From contig JAEVHH010000004.1 of NCBI GenBank assembly GCA_017607445.1, forward strand, positions 6,262,001 to 6,326,000: a stretch of DNA of 64,000 bases, given 5' to 3'. The translations under genes and the position numbers were made by a program. The stretch's first letter is position 1, and each line of letters starts with the position of its first letter. This document shows, in pieces, positions 35,850 to 48,460 of this stretch. The stretch is from Histoplasma ohiense (taxonomy: Eukaryota > Ascomycota > Eurotiomycetes > Onygenales > Ajellomycetaceae). The notes under the pieces were generated by a model that searched no databases, was not told the DNA's origin, and worked only from the letters and a program-made list of their open reading frames with translations.

Positions 35850-36413
35850 AACTCATTTATTCAATCTATAATCATCAAAAAAATTACTATTCAATTCTTC
35901 AGCAATTTTCATCATCAATTCAATATCTCTCACAGTGAGAGTCATTCATTCACAATGAAACATAATCTTAAGACTATCTATAAAATGATTAGTGAGATAT
36001 TGTTACATTGATTTTCACATGATATCATACACTCAAAAAGTGTGATCAATATGATCTTGACTGCAATTTGAAGAGCATTGAGAGCAGAACACTGAAAGCA
36101 ATACTTTCTCTCATCAATCTCTCAGACAAAACAGATAAATACAGTCTTGAGAAAAATGAGATTCTCAGACTTCTGATAATATCAGATCTTATAGATAGTC
36201 TCTACTCTCATATCAGTATTTAATGTTATCAAAAAGCATTACTTTGAATTTCATACTCTGCTTATCCACTTTTTTCATACAAGGGCAGGGATTGCACACC
36301 TCCCACACAGCACAGCAAGCATTGAGATGTCATTCATAATAATGAGCTCAGACTGCTTTCCACTCCATCACTTGCTGTTCATATACAGTCTTGCAGACAG
36401 CAGCAGTGGTTGA
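35850..36413 (-). pseudogene. unknown degenerate ORF within hAT-1
   Basis: A minus-strand frame from an ATG at 36413 runs about 185 codons without an indel, interrupted mainly by TGA plus two TAA. Readable blocks include EVCNPCPCMKKVDKQ and EKVLLSVFCSQCSSNC, so it may have been a Cys-rich protein. No family recognised. Its place inside hAT-1 suggests an accessory or captured gene. A chance frame is less likely given its length and the TGA-only-like pattern. Confidence 0.35.
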
Positions 36414-38379
36414 CATGGCTCTCTGACAAGAAATACTCTTATCACAGATCATTTTTTCACTGAGAGAGGATGGAAAAAGAGAAGAGATGAACACAGAGAA
36501 TGAATGTATAGATTTCAGAGAGAGAAGAACAGAAACTTACAGCACTGAATTTACTAAATAGAAACAATTAATTAATCAGTATTCATTCATAGAAAATATT
36601 GAGATATTCATATTGCTTTTAATAGTTAACATACTGCAGTGGAATTATGATGGGTTGGAGAGAGAAGAAAGAAAGAACAAAGAAAAAGAAAAATATATAT
36701 AAATGTTAAACTGAGAGATTGTATATTCAAATAATCTCTATAGCAACAAAGAAATATCTCATCTGCATTCAGCTATAATATAGCTTGCAGAGCAACTGCA
36801 TGCATGCAGTATATGATATCAACAAGTAGCATAAAAATACAAACAATGTTGCTATGAGATATATAATTTCTCATAATATATAGATGTAGAATTTCTTTTT
36901 TCTTGAATTCTTTGATATATCTCTGTTCTTGCCATCACATTTCTGTGTATATAGCAACTTATAAAAACAATATATTTTTTTTCTCTAGAAATCTTCATCA
37001 TTACAATCAGAATGTGTTTCTCTCTCTCTCTTCTGCTGAAAACATAATATCTGTTCTCTTCTTCAAGAAACATTTGATGGCTCTGCATATCACTAAAACA
37101 TGGAATCACTGTCATCATCTTGAGAGAAAAGAAAAAGAATTCTTCAAGTGTGAAGAGACTGACTACAAGACACATCATATTATCTTGAAAAAACTCTACA
37201 ATAAAGTAGATTGATAATGATCTTGAGTAACACTTCTGCTGAAATTTGACTAATATTATGAAAGAAATGATGCTGATGACTCAATATATGAGAAGTTGAA
37301 GAAGAAAGCAGTGAAGTTGCTGATGCAGCAGCACTGAAATCAGAAGCATTTACAGAAATGATTTGAAATCAAGATAAAAAGAGAGAGAGCTGAAAAGATG
37401 ACAGCTGTGAAAAAGTATCATCAGAAGAAGATTGAAGATGTGCTTATTCATAAAACAAAAAAGCTCAAGCTGATAGATTGTATTTTGAATATATTCATTG
37501 ATAACATTTTTTGATAACAATTCTGTGATCTAATTGATTAGCAGGCTTCTGAAGAGAATCATGAGATTGAGACTTTGTTTAAATCTCATATACACTCAAT
37601 GATTCAGAACATTGAGAAGACAGTGTTGCTTTCTGAGCATACTAATTTACTTACTGCAGAGATAGAATCTGAGACAGCAGATCAGAAGATGCAGAATTTT
37701 GAAGCTTAAATGAATCTGATGAAAAAAGAGAAGAGTTCTTTCTCATCTGAAAAGATAGCTGAGAAGGGTTTTGAGATGATTGTTTCCTTGAATGAGAAGA
37801 GAAAGAAGAGAGAGAAGAAGAAAGAGAAGAATTGAATTGTGAAGAATGAAAAGAATGAAGAAGAGAAAAAGAAGAAGAAGAAAGTGAAAAAAGAAGAGTA
37901 GAAGAGAAAATAATCAAAAAAATTTTTTTTTTGCATATTTGTTTTTTTATATTTTTGCTAAATTAATTGTATTATTATCATTATCAGAGATTACAAATTT
38001 TATTTGATATTTTACATTATACAATTCTTTGTTGTGAGCATATATTATTGTAGCGATATTATGCTCATGATATATATATATATATATGTATATGTATACT
38101 TGTAAGTTGCGTGTGACTTTATGTTTAGTATCAGTAAACAATGAAAGCTGATAAATTCATACTGTGGAATTGTGATATATTAGAGATAGATAATATATCT
38201 AATGAATCAACTTTTCAGCACTTACAAATCTTAATAATATCTTCAATATTTTCATTATCATTCTTTTCTATTTGATCATAATGTGTTTTATTTGTTGTTG
38301 TTTATAAATATATTCTACTAGTGTTCTAACCAATTAGAATGGGTTAATGAAAAAGGGGTAAAAAAAAATCCCAATCAAA
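36414..38379. other. hAT-1 interior without a clear gene
   Basis: About 2 kb between the unknown ORF and the transposase. A plus-strand frame near 37075-37214 (MALHITKTWNHCHHLERKEKEF) and Lys/Glu-rich frames at 37390-37700 may be remains of another protein, but frames shift and stops of all three kinds occur. 37830-37950 is A/G-rich then T-rich, and an (AT)n run lies at 38070-38090. I cannot assign a function. Confidence 0.4.
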
Positions 38380-40850
38380 TTGAATCAATTTCTTAATCTT
38401 TTTATCCTCAGAATTCATTTTACACATAATTTCTTATCATTTATATTCATTATAGCAACTTCAGTAATTGCTGAATCAGGGAATTCATCACCTTCTTTAA
38501 TGAAGGTTCAAGATCTTATAGAAATAAGAGTGAATCAAACAATTTATATTGTTTATAAGTTCTTACAAAATGAGCTCTTTCAAGCCTGATGGATGCATAC
38601 TTCTTTTTTTCATAATGATGAAAAACAATGCAATCTATGAAAGAGCCAGTATAGACAACAAGGAGATCTATGGAAAAACTTTCAACAAGTTGCTATGAAG
38701 ATCATTGAAGAGCCATTTCTCTGCTGTAATCATTGCAACTTCATACAAAAACATCCATTCTGAAGTGAACATGGATCACAAGAAATCACACAACATTTGA
38801 AATCTGCTGATTGTCTACAGCTTAGAGAAAAACATCAGAATATTCTTCATAAACTGATACTTATATCATCTACTCTCATTAATGGTAACAATATTTGGTA
38901 ACACTTATGTACTATTTTGCAGGAAAACATGTGAAAATGACAATGAACTAATGCTGATCTTTCAATTCCAACTCTTTCATCAGACAACTTTTGAGAACAA
39001 CTTCTACATCTATATATATCATTGAATCTTCCACTGCATGCTGTCAAAAACTCAGAATTTCAAACTCTACTGCCAATGCTTAATTCACATATTCAAATTC
39101 CTCATCAATTCAGTCTCCACTCTTCTCTGAATACACATTACAACAATGATATGCAACAACTTGGACTTCTGTTGAAGAAACAACAGAAGATATCACTGAC
39201 AGTGAATACATGAACAAGCACCAACAATCTATTCTTTTTGAATGCAGTTTGTTATTTTATTGATGAGGATTGGAATTATAAAGAGAAATTGATTGACTTT
39301 GAACAATTGAAGAGCAGTCATACAGATGAATATATGACTGATATTCTCATGACAATCATTAAAAATGATTACTGAGATATTTCATCAGATCTTCTTGCAA
39401 TCACAACAGACAATGCAGCAAACAACTTGATCATGATGCAGAGTCTGAAACAAAAACTGATATTGTATAGATGGAATGATAAATGTGAGCATATTCTCTG
39501 TATTGCACATGTTATTCAGCTTGTTGTTCAAGCATTGATTAAAAACCTGAACATTGAACCTGAAAACACAGAACTGGTCAGTTGTTTTGATGAGAATGAT
39601 GTTGAAATTGTTACACACATCACATTCTCATCAACTCTTTGCAAGATAATGATATTTGATAATGCTTCAGTGAAAATTGATCAATTTGCTAACTATCTCA
39701 TTATCTTTTTTTAGATTCATCATATCACCAATGCAATCAGTACTTCTCTCAAACAACAACAACAATTTCACAATATTCAAGCCATCCACAGCTCAGTTCC
39801 TTCTCTTAATATGATACAAGATGTTCAAACACAGTGAAGTTCTACTTATAAGATGACAGTTCAAGCACTTCAACTAAAAGATGCTGTGAATCATTGAGTT
39901 CAGAATTCTGAGTGAGAGAAAATTCATGCTCTGAAACTTTCTGATACAGAGTGAGCACAGTTAAAATATGTTGTTGAACTGTTGTTTATCTTTTACAAAA
40001 TAACAAAGACTGTGTCTATTACAGTAACATCAATGATGCAAGCTTCTTGATGGATATACAACAGTTTATTTACTCATTTGAAAATGCAGATGATTTGTGT
40101 ATGAGAAGAACAATTCTGAAATAGAGTTATTTCTGCAGCAATTGAAAGAGTGTGAGACAAACTTGCAGAATATTATGTGAGAATCAATCAATCATTTGCT
40201 GATTACTATACTGTTGCTGCTGTATTTGATTCCTCTCATCAAATCAATGCATATACTTCTGAGAATTGAACAGCAGAAGAACAACAAATCTATGTTGATA
40301 TAGTTTGAACATACTACAACAACAACTATCAACAATATGAACAGAATAATACTCAAATTGAAGAGTCAATAGAGCATGATTCTTTGATTAGTAACTTTTT
40401 TTTTATAATACTCACTGAGATATTGATATTAATCTGTTACTAATATTGATTAAGAATTTGCACTCATTGATTGCTGCTGAAAATCTGAGCAAATAAAATT
40501 CTTGCAACATTGAATTTGACTGCTATCTATATGATGATTCTGTTAATATCAAAGAAAAATCCATTTTAGATCTGTGGAAGATGATCAGCAGTCAGTACTC
40601 AATAGTGGCAATGATGACATATGATATTCTGACAATTTCATTGACAGGAGTTGATATGAAGAGAAAGTTTAACTCAAGTTGAGATATTTGTCACTATTGC
40701 TGTGGTCAATTGTAAGAAGAAACTGTAAAGAAATTGATGATGATTAAGCATGAAAAAGAAAAAGAAATTGTTGATAAAAATTCTATTGTGACAGAATTCT
40801 CTTTCAATGATATAGTGAAGAAAAAAATTGACTGTGATTGTATATAGTAT
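38380..40850 (+). pseudogene. hAT transposase, degenerate
   Basis: Remains of a hAT-superfamily transposase. In order: a BED-type zinc finger (CCNHCNFIQKHPF, then GSQEITQHLKSADC near 38720-38818); the RNase-H-like catalytic core (DEDWNYKEKLIDFEQLKSSH, 39263-39320, then ITTDNAANNL near 39400-39430 and CEHILCIAHVIQLVVQAL near 39486-39540); and the C-terminal dimerisation block (DLWKMISSQYSIVAMM near 40570-40620, then ICHYCCGQL). At least one frameshift separates the last block. Stops are mostly TGA upstream of 40380. Confidence 0.85.
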
Positions 40851-41186
40851 TAATGAGCTTGTGAGCATTATCAATAATTGTTACCAATTGTCATGTATTA
40901 CATAATCATCAGAATGAGATCAAACTTGAGCTAAAATCATGATCAGTCCCAGGTCATGTTCTTATTTTTCATAGTCAGTCACTTTGCATGAAATAACAAA
41001 TTTTGTTGATTTCATAATAGTTATGTTAGATCTAAATCTGGTTCTTTTATACTCTATTTCTGAAAATTTTGATCCCTTTACACTCCCATTCTGATCCTGG
41101 TCCCACTGGAAATCACGCCAAGAAATGGACTGGGACCAAATCAAATCAAATCAAATGTGAAATTCATGATCCCATCAGTCAGCCTA

Positions 41187-41725
41187 GAAACTGCAGTAGA
41201 TGAGACTGTCTATTTAATCAGATGATCTGCTTTCTCATGATTCTCTATCTTCATATATTCAGAGACTCATTTCAGACTCATATTATATTGTCTGAGAAGC
41301 TCATGACAGCAGCTGTAGACTCAGTATAAGAAGACTGCTGCACTGTCTTATATGCTTCAGATGACTGAGATATTGTCAAAACAGAGTCAGATTTAAAAAT
41401 TGATACTGTCATCTGTGACACAGAGTAGAAGCATAATCACACACTCTAATACACAGTAGACATCAACTGTCTCAGTGTTGAAGATATGTGATATAAAGCT
41501 CAGTGCAGCTGAGAAGCTGATCAGCTGTTTGTTTCTCTGATAAATTATAAAGTTATAGTTCATTCATCTGCTGTTGTCAAGAATCTATTCTGATTCATTC
41601 AAGAAAATATATAGATTTGTTGAAGATTGATTTTTTTATTATTTTTTGAATATTTGAGCAGTATTCTTTTTATCTGCACTCTCTGTGGAGTCTGTTCTGC
41701 ATCTCTCTAAGTAGTGTGAGATGAT
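41187..41725. other. spacer between two hAT copies, unassigned
   Basis: 539 bp that match nothing else I can see in the window. Together with 49641-49747 it is the host sequence of the second hAT copy. A plus-strand frame with scattered TGA/TAA (YKAQCS, LFVSLINYKVIVHSS) hints at old coding sequence, but I recognise no family. Confidence 0.4.
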
Positions 41726-41891
41726 TAGACTGGCTGGTGGAACCATGAATTTCATGTTTGATTTGATTTGATTTGATCCCAGTCCATTTCTTGGTGTGAT
41801 TTTCAGTGGAACCAGAATCAGAATGGAAGTGTAAAGTGACTAGAATTATTAGAACATGAGTGAAATGAGACTAATAAATCTTGATATTTTA

Positions 41892-41931
41892 CAAGCTGCA
41901 ATCGCTCGCTTGCGCTCGCTTATCCAGCTTG
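41892..41931 (-). promoter_or_regulatory. Helitron 3' terminal structure
   Basis: A 40-bp terminal segment bounded by the inverted repeat caagctg (41892-41898) and cagcttg (41925-41931), enclosing the GC- and CpG-rich repeat cgctcgcttgcgctcg. A hairpin near the 3' end is a standard Helitron termination signal. Here it stays CpG-rich while the coding region has lost nearly all CpG. Confidence 0.7.
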
Positions 41932-42278
41932 AAAACGCGCCGTTTAATCCCTCGGGCGAACGTAATGAGATATCCAACAGCCACACGTGACTCGTATACA
42001 TGAATTCCATGTAATCTACAGCCATCAATAGAGAACAATCACATAGATGAAAAAGATGAATAACACAGTAGTGTTGTAGAGTTAATGTAGAAGCACTAAA
42101 TGAGGTGTAATTAAATGTCAGACAGCTCATGTAGAGAATATAGTGATTACAATCAAACAGCAAGCAACTGAAATGTGATGATTTATATCTATCAACCCCC
42201 GAAACATCTGTAATACAATTGAAGCAGCCAAAATGACTGAACATAAGTAGAGAACTGTCAAAAAATGAAGAAAAATAG

Positions 42279-43139
42279 CTCAGAAATGATGGAATTATAG
42301 TTAACAATAGTGCAGAGCAAGCTCAGCAAGCTCAGCAGATTCTGAAGGCTCAGCAGCCTGTGCTGCTCACCAATCCACTCCCACTTCATTCTCAGCAGTC
42401 TGTCAATTCATCTGTGTCTGATCATCAGCAGTTTCAGCAGCCCACCAGCCCATCTGCATCTGTCCTTCAGCAGCCACATCAGCAGCTCATCAATGCATGA
42501 ATGTCAGAATATAGACTATGACTGCTGGTTGAACAAATCATCAGAGATGGCAGCAGGGTTGTTGCACAGCTGTGAGAGATGAGATTCAAGAGAAATATAG
42601 TGCTGTGTGAGAAGAACTTTGAGTCTCAGCTAAAAAGAGCAACAAATATAGAATCAGCACTTGTCCACAGTTATAGCATCAAAGTCAATCTGCTGTGCAG
42701 CTCATGTGAGAAGAGCCATGATCTGTTTGTTGAATGTATTGTGATATTCAGCATGTTGAAGAGAGTCTGTGTGAATTGTCACTACAATTCACTAAGCAAA
42801 TGCTGCAGCTTGCAGCCTGGTAAGTAATGAATTGTCCCTATCACATGCAAATACATTAGCAAAAGGTATATGCAAAACATATATACTGACATGGAAATAA
42901 CAGAGAATCAGCAGTTCATCACTCTCATCAATACAACCACTGCCAGCCCTGCAGCTGCAGAGGGGAATGAGAAGAGAAAGAAAAAGAAGAAGAAACAGAC
43001 TGTCAGTATAAAGTCAGATCAGACAGCTAAGTCATTCAGTTCACTCAAAAAGAAACAGATGATATTTGTGACACTGAAGAATGAAGAGAAGAATGATGAG
43101 ATGAGTGACAGTGAAGTCATGAAGCTGAAATTGTTGTAA
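42279..43139 (+). pseudogene. Helitron cargo gene: Gln-rich, Cys-cluster protein, two exons
   Basis: A plus-strand frame open from 42279 with three TGA codons. The N-terminus is Gln/Ser/Pro-rich. Then a Cys cluster at about 42690-42810: LLCSSCEKSHDLFVEC, then VCVNCHYNSLSKCCSL. This C-x2-C...C...C-x2-C...CS spacing resembles a Cys-rich domain common in filamentous fungi (DUF3716-like; from memory, unchecked). Exon 1 ends at 42819. A GTAAGT donor (42820), branch-like ctgac (42886-42890) and acceptor cag (42901-42903) define an 84-nt intron in phase. Exon 2 is Lys-rich (KRKKKKKK) and ends at TAA 43137-43139. No in-frame ATG precedes 42501, so the start is lost or in a missing exon. Probably a captured host gene. 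Confidence 0.6.
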
Positions 43140-43504
43140 CTGTGAGTGGAGGTATACCAGCTCTGTAAGATGGAGGAAGAGATGAAGTGTTTGTATAGAG
43201 AGTGAGATAAGGCTGTGAATCTGTTGTAGATGACTCAGCTCAGTCAACAGAGTGTCTCTGTGAGCATTACAGCTCTGATTAAAAAATTCAAAAAATAGAG
43301 AGTGATATGGATGGGCTGTATGAGTCTGTGGAATGAGCTCAGTGAGGCAATCTTGCTTTTTTTCTTTTTTTTAACAGTTAGTGTCAATTTGAAATGACAG
43401 TTTTTTACATATTCAAAGATCTCTATTTTAACACCTGAAGATGGCATTCTGTATCCATAGACAATGAAGAAAAAACAGTAGTAGCAGAAGGATTAATTGA
43501 GAAA

Positions 43505-46500
43505 TTATAAAATCTCTGAATATACCTCATTTAATGTACATCTCTCATCATTCTCATTCAGCAGAACAGTCAACTGACTGACATCTGTAGTTCAAGAGAA
43601 TGCAATATACAGCTGATCATGTGAGAATATGAGGTTTCTGAGATCAACATCAACTGTAGAAAGAGACTGCCCCTGAGACTTGTTGATTGTCATTGCAAAG
43701 CATGAACAGACCGGAAACTGACAGTGAATCATGTCAAATGAAATCTCAACAGATCAAGCATATAGATCAATTCACAGCAATATATGAATCAAACTTTTAT
43801 ACATACTGAATATGATTTTCATTTCAAGTAAACAGATTGTCATCTGCTGGACAATCATTCTTGTGCTGTTGCAGAGCCCTTCAGACAGCTGAAGATTACA
43901 CAGAAGCATGACAGAAGTGCTTACTTTCAATCTCAGTATGAACAGTGACAGAGCTGAACAGTTAATGACAGTCAGATATTTGCAGAAGAACTTCTCACAG
44001 CTCAGAATCAGATCATCTGTATAAGCCACATCTGCAGCATAGAATGTATGAACATCTTCTGGCATGGCCATTATAACCCATTCATTAATGTGGAACACAT
44101 TCTGATTTAATACAGTAAGAATGGCACAGCTTTCAAAGTAATCAGAGCAGATCACTGCAGTTCTAAATTCAGCTGTAGAAAACACTCTCTCATATAGCAC
44201 ATCAATGTCAGCAGCTCAATGAATATAGAATGAAAGATCAATACAGTCAATGCAGTCTGAATTATATGACATTTGACCAAGTCAATTCATGAACATCATG
44301 TTATCATTATCAACAGCCAGTCTCATATTCCTTGTCAAGTGCAGTACAGTTAACCACTGCCATATATGTGAATGCTGCAGGCAAGCTGCAACAACTACAG
44401 CACAGCTGCCACACAGCACAACAGACAGAGTCTGTGCAAAATCATCATCAAATATAACAGAGACATCATCAAAAAGCTTATCTGACAAATATAAATCTTG
44501 AAGAAGACAGTCAACAATCTTCATACAATAGCAATGCTGTATGAGAGTCTCATCTCAAATAATCAAATCTACAGCCTGCAGCAGACAGTCTAGTTTACTC
44601 TGAATGATAATCTTGAACACAGAATCTGTATCTAATTCAATTGAGATGACAAAATATGAGTGAACTGTTCTGCCACATGATAAAAGAATGACTGCAATGT
44701 CAGAAGAAGTCACACAAAGAACAGTCTTTTCATCTGTATATAGACAGCTATAGAGAGCTCTGTAAAGAAATGTTTTGTCAGTGTCATCTGAACTCTGTAT
44801 AAAATAGTGAGATGGCTGTAATTCTATTGCAGTCAGAATTGAATCATATGTATGACATTGATCATCATTCAACTGCATCTGCAGAATGTCTGCAGTGATG
44901 ATTTTCTCTATAAGATTATAGTTCTGCTCCTCAAAAAATAGCTGGTTTTCAATAAGATTATTTCATACAGAGCTGTATGTAGATAGATTGAAGTCTTCAA
45001 ATGTTCTGTCAAACTCATGCAGAAGCTGCTGAATAAGAAACAGATCATAGTCATAATATAAATATTCTGCAGAAGCATTGCTCATACAGTTCAGATTCAT
45101 CTGACACAGTCAATGTGAAAGATCATCACAGAGAGCATGGTGGAAACATACTCAGAGAGCAGATGAATCTACAACATTCCCATGAATCAATACAGTGATG
45201 AATACTGACCACATATGATGAGCAGTTGTAAATACAACAGCAGATTCAAATGTAATAATCCACTCATTATCATCATACAGAAGATCAAGCATCTGGCATG
45301 CTGTATAGAATGTAGAATGATAAACACCATCCACTGTTTGAAGAATCTCAAAGCTTGAGAGATCATATATGTTAATAAGAAGCAGCTGTAAGAAGAATAT
45401 CTCATCATTATACAGACTGAGATGAGACAGACAGTCAACTGACCTCTTCTTCACACAGTTCTTCCATCTTCAGTTATGTTTGTCTCAAATCAAATGATGA
45501 GGAAATTCTTGGTAGAGATACTGAGCATCTGAATGCAAACAATTGTAGACAAAGAATGCCATGAACTTAGACATGTTATTTGTCAAACATTCAGTCATAC
45601 ATTCATAATCATCACATTCAGATTCAGGAAAGTAAATCATCTGACAGTTCAGTAGATGAATAGACAACATCTCAACTGATGAAAACTTCTGATGTATACA
45701 GAACACAAATATACATCATACAGTCTCAGTTGAGCTGATATAACACTCATGCAGTTGAATATCAATCTCATCATTGAAGTCAATGATACAGAGAATGATG
45801 TGGTCTGAGCTCTTGTAGACATATTTGTTGATATATTTAATGACTTCAACAGAGACACAGACCTCAATGTTTATATGAGCTTTATACATACAGATGAGAT
45901 AGAGGTTGTATGAAACAATTCATTGATTGTCAATTACAATCTCACTGTTGTTGACAGTACATTTGAAGAAGATAGACAGATCATACTGCTGTCTGTACAG
46001 AGAATAGTCATCCTCTTCAACAGCTGTAGCACTCTGAAAAGCTTTGAAAAAATGTTTTGTACATCTGTCATCCTTGTGGCAGAGACTTGCTATGTCAGTA
46101 TTACATGAATCATAAATCATGAATTTACAGATCAATTCACTCAATCTGTCTATATTCTCAGCAGTGCTTGGCAGCTCTGCAGATATAATCTCATCAATCA
46201 TCTCAGGCTGCAAAAACCACTCAGAGTCCTCTAGTCAGATCAACAAATGTATATAAGACAGTTCATATTTTTGATATTCAATTGTTCATACTCTGATCAA
46301 CATCAGTCTGAACAGCTGCCCAGATTTGAGAACATCAAGAAAATGAAAAATCTTCATTGTAAAAACATATACAATCAAATCTGAATGATTCACTGCAGTC
46401 TGATTAGAGAGCAATTTATGAATAATCTTCTCTCACTCAGAGTTAGCTGTAAATATAATGAAAAGGGTTGAGCATCTGTAGTTGAAGACAATCACTATAG

Positions 46501-48292
46501 AATTCTGGAACAGTTTATGCATAAAATGTTCACTGTCTGTATGAGAAGCAGATAATATCATATAGTGGTCAAGCTGCTCACAGTTCATATCACCTGTCTG
46601 TATAGCATTATATAGATCATCATATTGATTGACATGAATTTCTGATTGATGAGTGCAGACTCAGTTCAGCTGTTGTTCATCAATGTTGATATAGACATCA
46701 ACTAAATACTGCTGAAACAGATATCCAGCCTGGAAAAGAGGAGCATCAACACCATTTTATTGAAAAAGATGATATACATACCACATATGCAGAGTCAGAC
46801 TATGACTGTCACATTTATCTTCATCATCAACAACATCATCATCAACATCATCATCAGAGCTGTTGCAGGCAGATGAGAGATCTGCAAGCACATTCATATC
46901 AACATATCAGCTGTGATCTTTAGAAGAAAAAAGTAGAATGTAATGCAGTGAAAGATATAATAAACTGTGAGAGTCAATATATGTGAGACTCAAATCAGTA
47001 CTGAGCTGTTGTAGTGTCAGAAGAATGATATGAAGATGATGAATACTGCTGAGAGTGTTCTGTATAACAACTGCAATTTCTGAGACAGTAGACAGATTCT
47101 CACAGCAGTGATCATTGTCTGTCTTCAGCTGTAGAACAGAGTTCAAATCAACACATGCAGCAGAACTGCTCTGTAGTATCTCCCATGTGAACTGATAAAG
47201 TTGAATAAAAGAATTAACCTTAGAAATGTTAGCAGCCAACAATATAAAAGAAGAACATGGAAAAGTAAATGAACAAACAGTAAGCAACACAGTATGAATA
47301 CAATTAAACATACTAGAATGTATGACAGAGTCCACATCATTTACAATACTCACATCAAACTGTGAATTGTGAATTCATATTTGTGCAAAACAGACATTCT
47401 CATCTGACTCAGACTCTAATAATTCTTGCAGATGATAGAGTTCTCTCTGTATTTGAAATGACATCAGACTGTCAGTAGTCAGATGACTCAGATGTGGATT
47501 CTGCTTGCATTTAAGAGATGTAAATGCCAAAACAGAGTTGTAATTCTGAATATACTTGTGAAAATGCTTTGTATCAGCTGTATCATCATTAAACAGCTCA
47601 TGTAGCTCTGATGAGAGTTCTCTGACAGATGACAGTCTTACAGCATCTTTTGTGCAGTATATGAAAAACACTGAGAGAATCTTTGATAATCTGTGTATAT
47701 ATTCATCAATTCAATACTTAGCTCTGCAGACAGAGCAGTAGACAATCATTCAGTCAAAATCAAGTAATTGACAGTGATGAATGTAGAAGTGGAAGCTGCA
47801 GAGAACAGACTGACAACTGTGAGTGATTGAAGAATTAACAGCTGATTCAGAAGTAGTTGAGTCAGTTTGAGTGTTGAGATCATTGAAAGTCAACTGCTTC
47901 AGTGAATCTGTATGTATATAATCAGCAGACTCATCTGCTGCAGAAACTGCTGCAGCAGCTGTCAAATGCTGTTGTTTGATATTATGAATATATTCACAAT
48001 TGAGAGCTCTGCAGTCATTGCAGTTCTTGAAGATGTGATTAGCAGCACAGAACAGATGAGATGAATGATCTTCATAGTATGTATCACAGTGTGACAACTC
48101 AACTCACTGTGAGTTGAGCACAGAAGCAGCTACATCCCCCAATGACAGGTGAGAGATTTGAACTGAATGTGGCTGGTGTGCGCGATGCTGGGCTTGATGG
48201 CATGTAGAGCATGTATGGAATAATGCATTGGATTGAGGCTGTTCAAATGTGCTGAGAGGATGAGAATTCCCACAGATTGTGCAGCGGCGCAT
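43505..48292 (-). pseudogene. Helitron Rep-helicase, degenerate but indel-free
   Basis: The rolling-circle replication initiator plus PIF1-type helicase, 1595 codons from the ATG at 48292 to the TAA at 43505. An N-terminal Cys motif (RRCTICG, TCSTCHQ) is followed by the Helitron N domain (LFQQYLVDVYINIDEQQLN near 46640-46735). The Rep HUH site reads SYIHL (46247-46258), so the first His is Tyr. The YINKYVYK tyrosine motif (near 45830) keeps both Tyr. The helicase Walker A reads DDTDKT (44771-44788) in place of GxGTGKT, Walker B is DLII-stop-DE, and the C-terminal FAMTINKSQGQSL is intact (43680-43720). I count about 22 TGA, one TAA and no TAG inside a perfectly maintained register. Confidence 0.93.
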
Positions 48293-48460
48293 GAAAGGAG
48301 TATATCAATGAACATATAGATTGTAATGAATATAAAGAATATAAATACAGTAGAGAACATTCATAAAGGAAAGAATGAAGATTAATATCAGAGCTGTACA
48401 GACTGCAGAGCCGGCTGTTGAGCCAGCTGTTTCAATCTCTTTGTGGATTTGATGGGGTGC

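Larger units (their letters stand above)
35359..41186 (+). mobile_element. hAT element with transposase (hAT-1), degenerate
   Basis: A 5.83-kb DNA transposon with ends TAGACTGGCTG (35359) and CAGTCAGCCTA (41186), repeated GGGACCA/TGGTCCC motifs just inside both ends, and a hAT transposase remnant at 38380-40850. Both ends match the short copies at 41726-49640 and 62793-64000. The 8 bases outside the ends (cttctttc and gaaactgc) do not match, so the original duplication is lost or the copy is rearranged. Confidence 0.82.

Noticed and set aside
37651..37936. Ser/Phe-rich minus-strand ORFs of 88 and 76 residues
   Set aside because: They are the complement of a GA-rich low-complexity run inside hAT-1; two frames are open at once, which is typical of such runs.
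41849..42307. 152-residue minus-strand ORF
   Set aside because: It crosses the Helitron border at 41892 into hAT-N1, so it cannot be an ancestral gene; the residues are low-complexity Ser/Leu/Phe.
17987..48292. UGA read as Trp (altered nuclear genetic code), suggested by long frames broken only by TGA
   Set aside because: LINE-1, the least mutated element, uses TGG throughout about 1300 ORF2 codons with no in-frame TGA. The same C-to-T contexts occur in non-coding LTRs, many TGA come from Arg codons, and catalytic residues are also destroyed. A mutational bias explains it.
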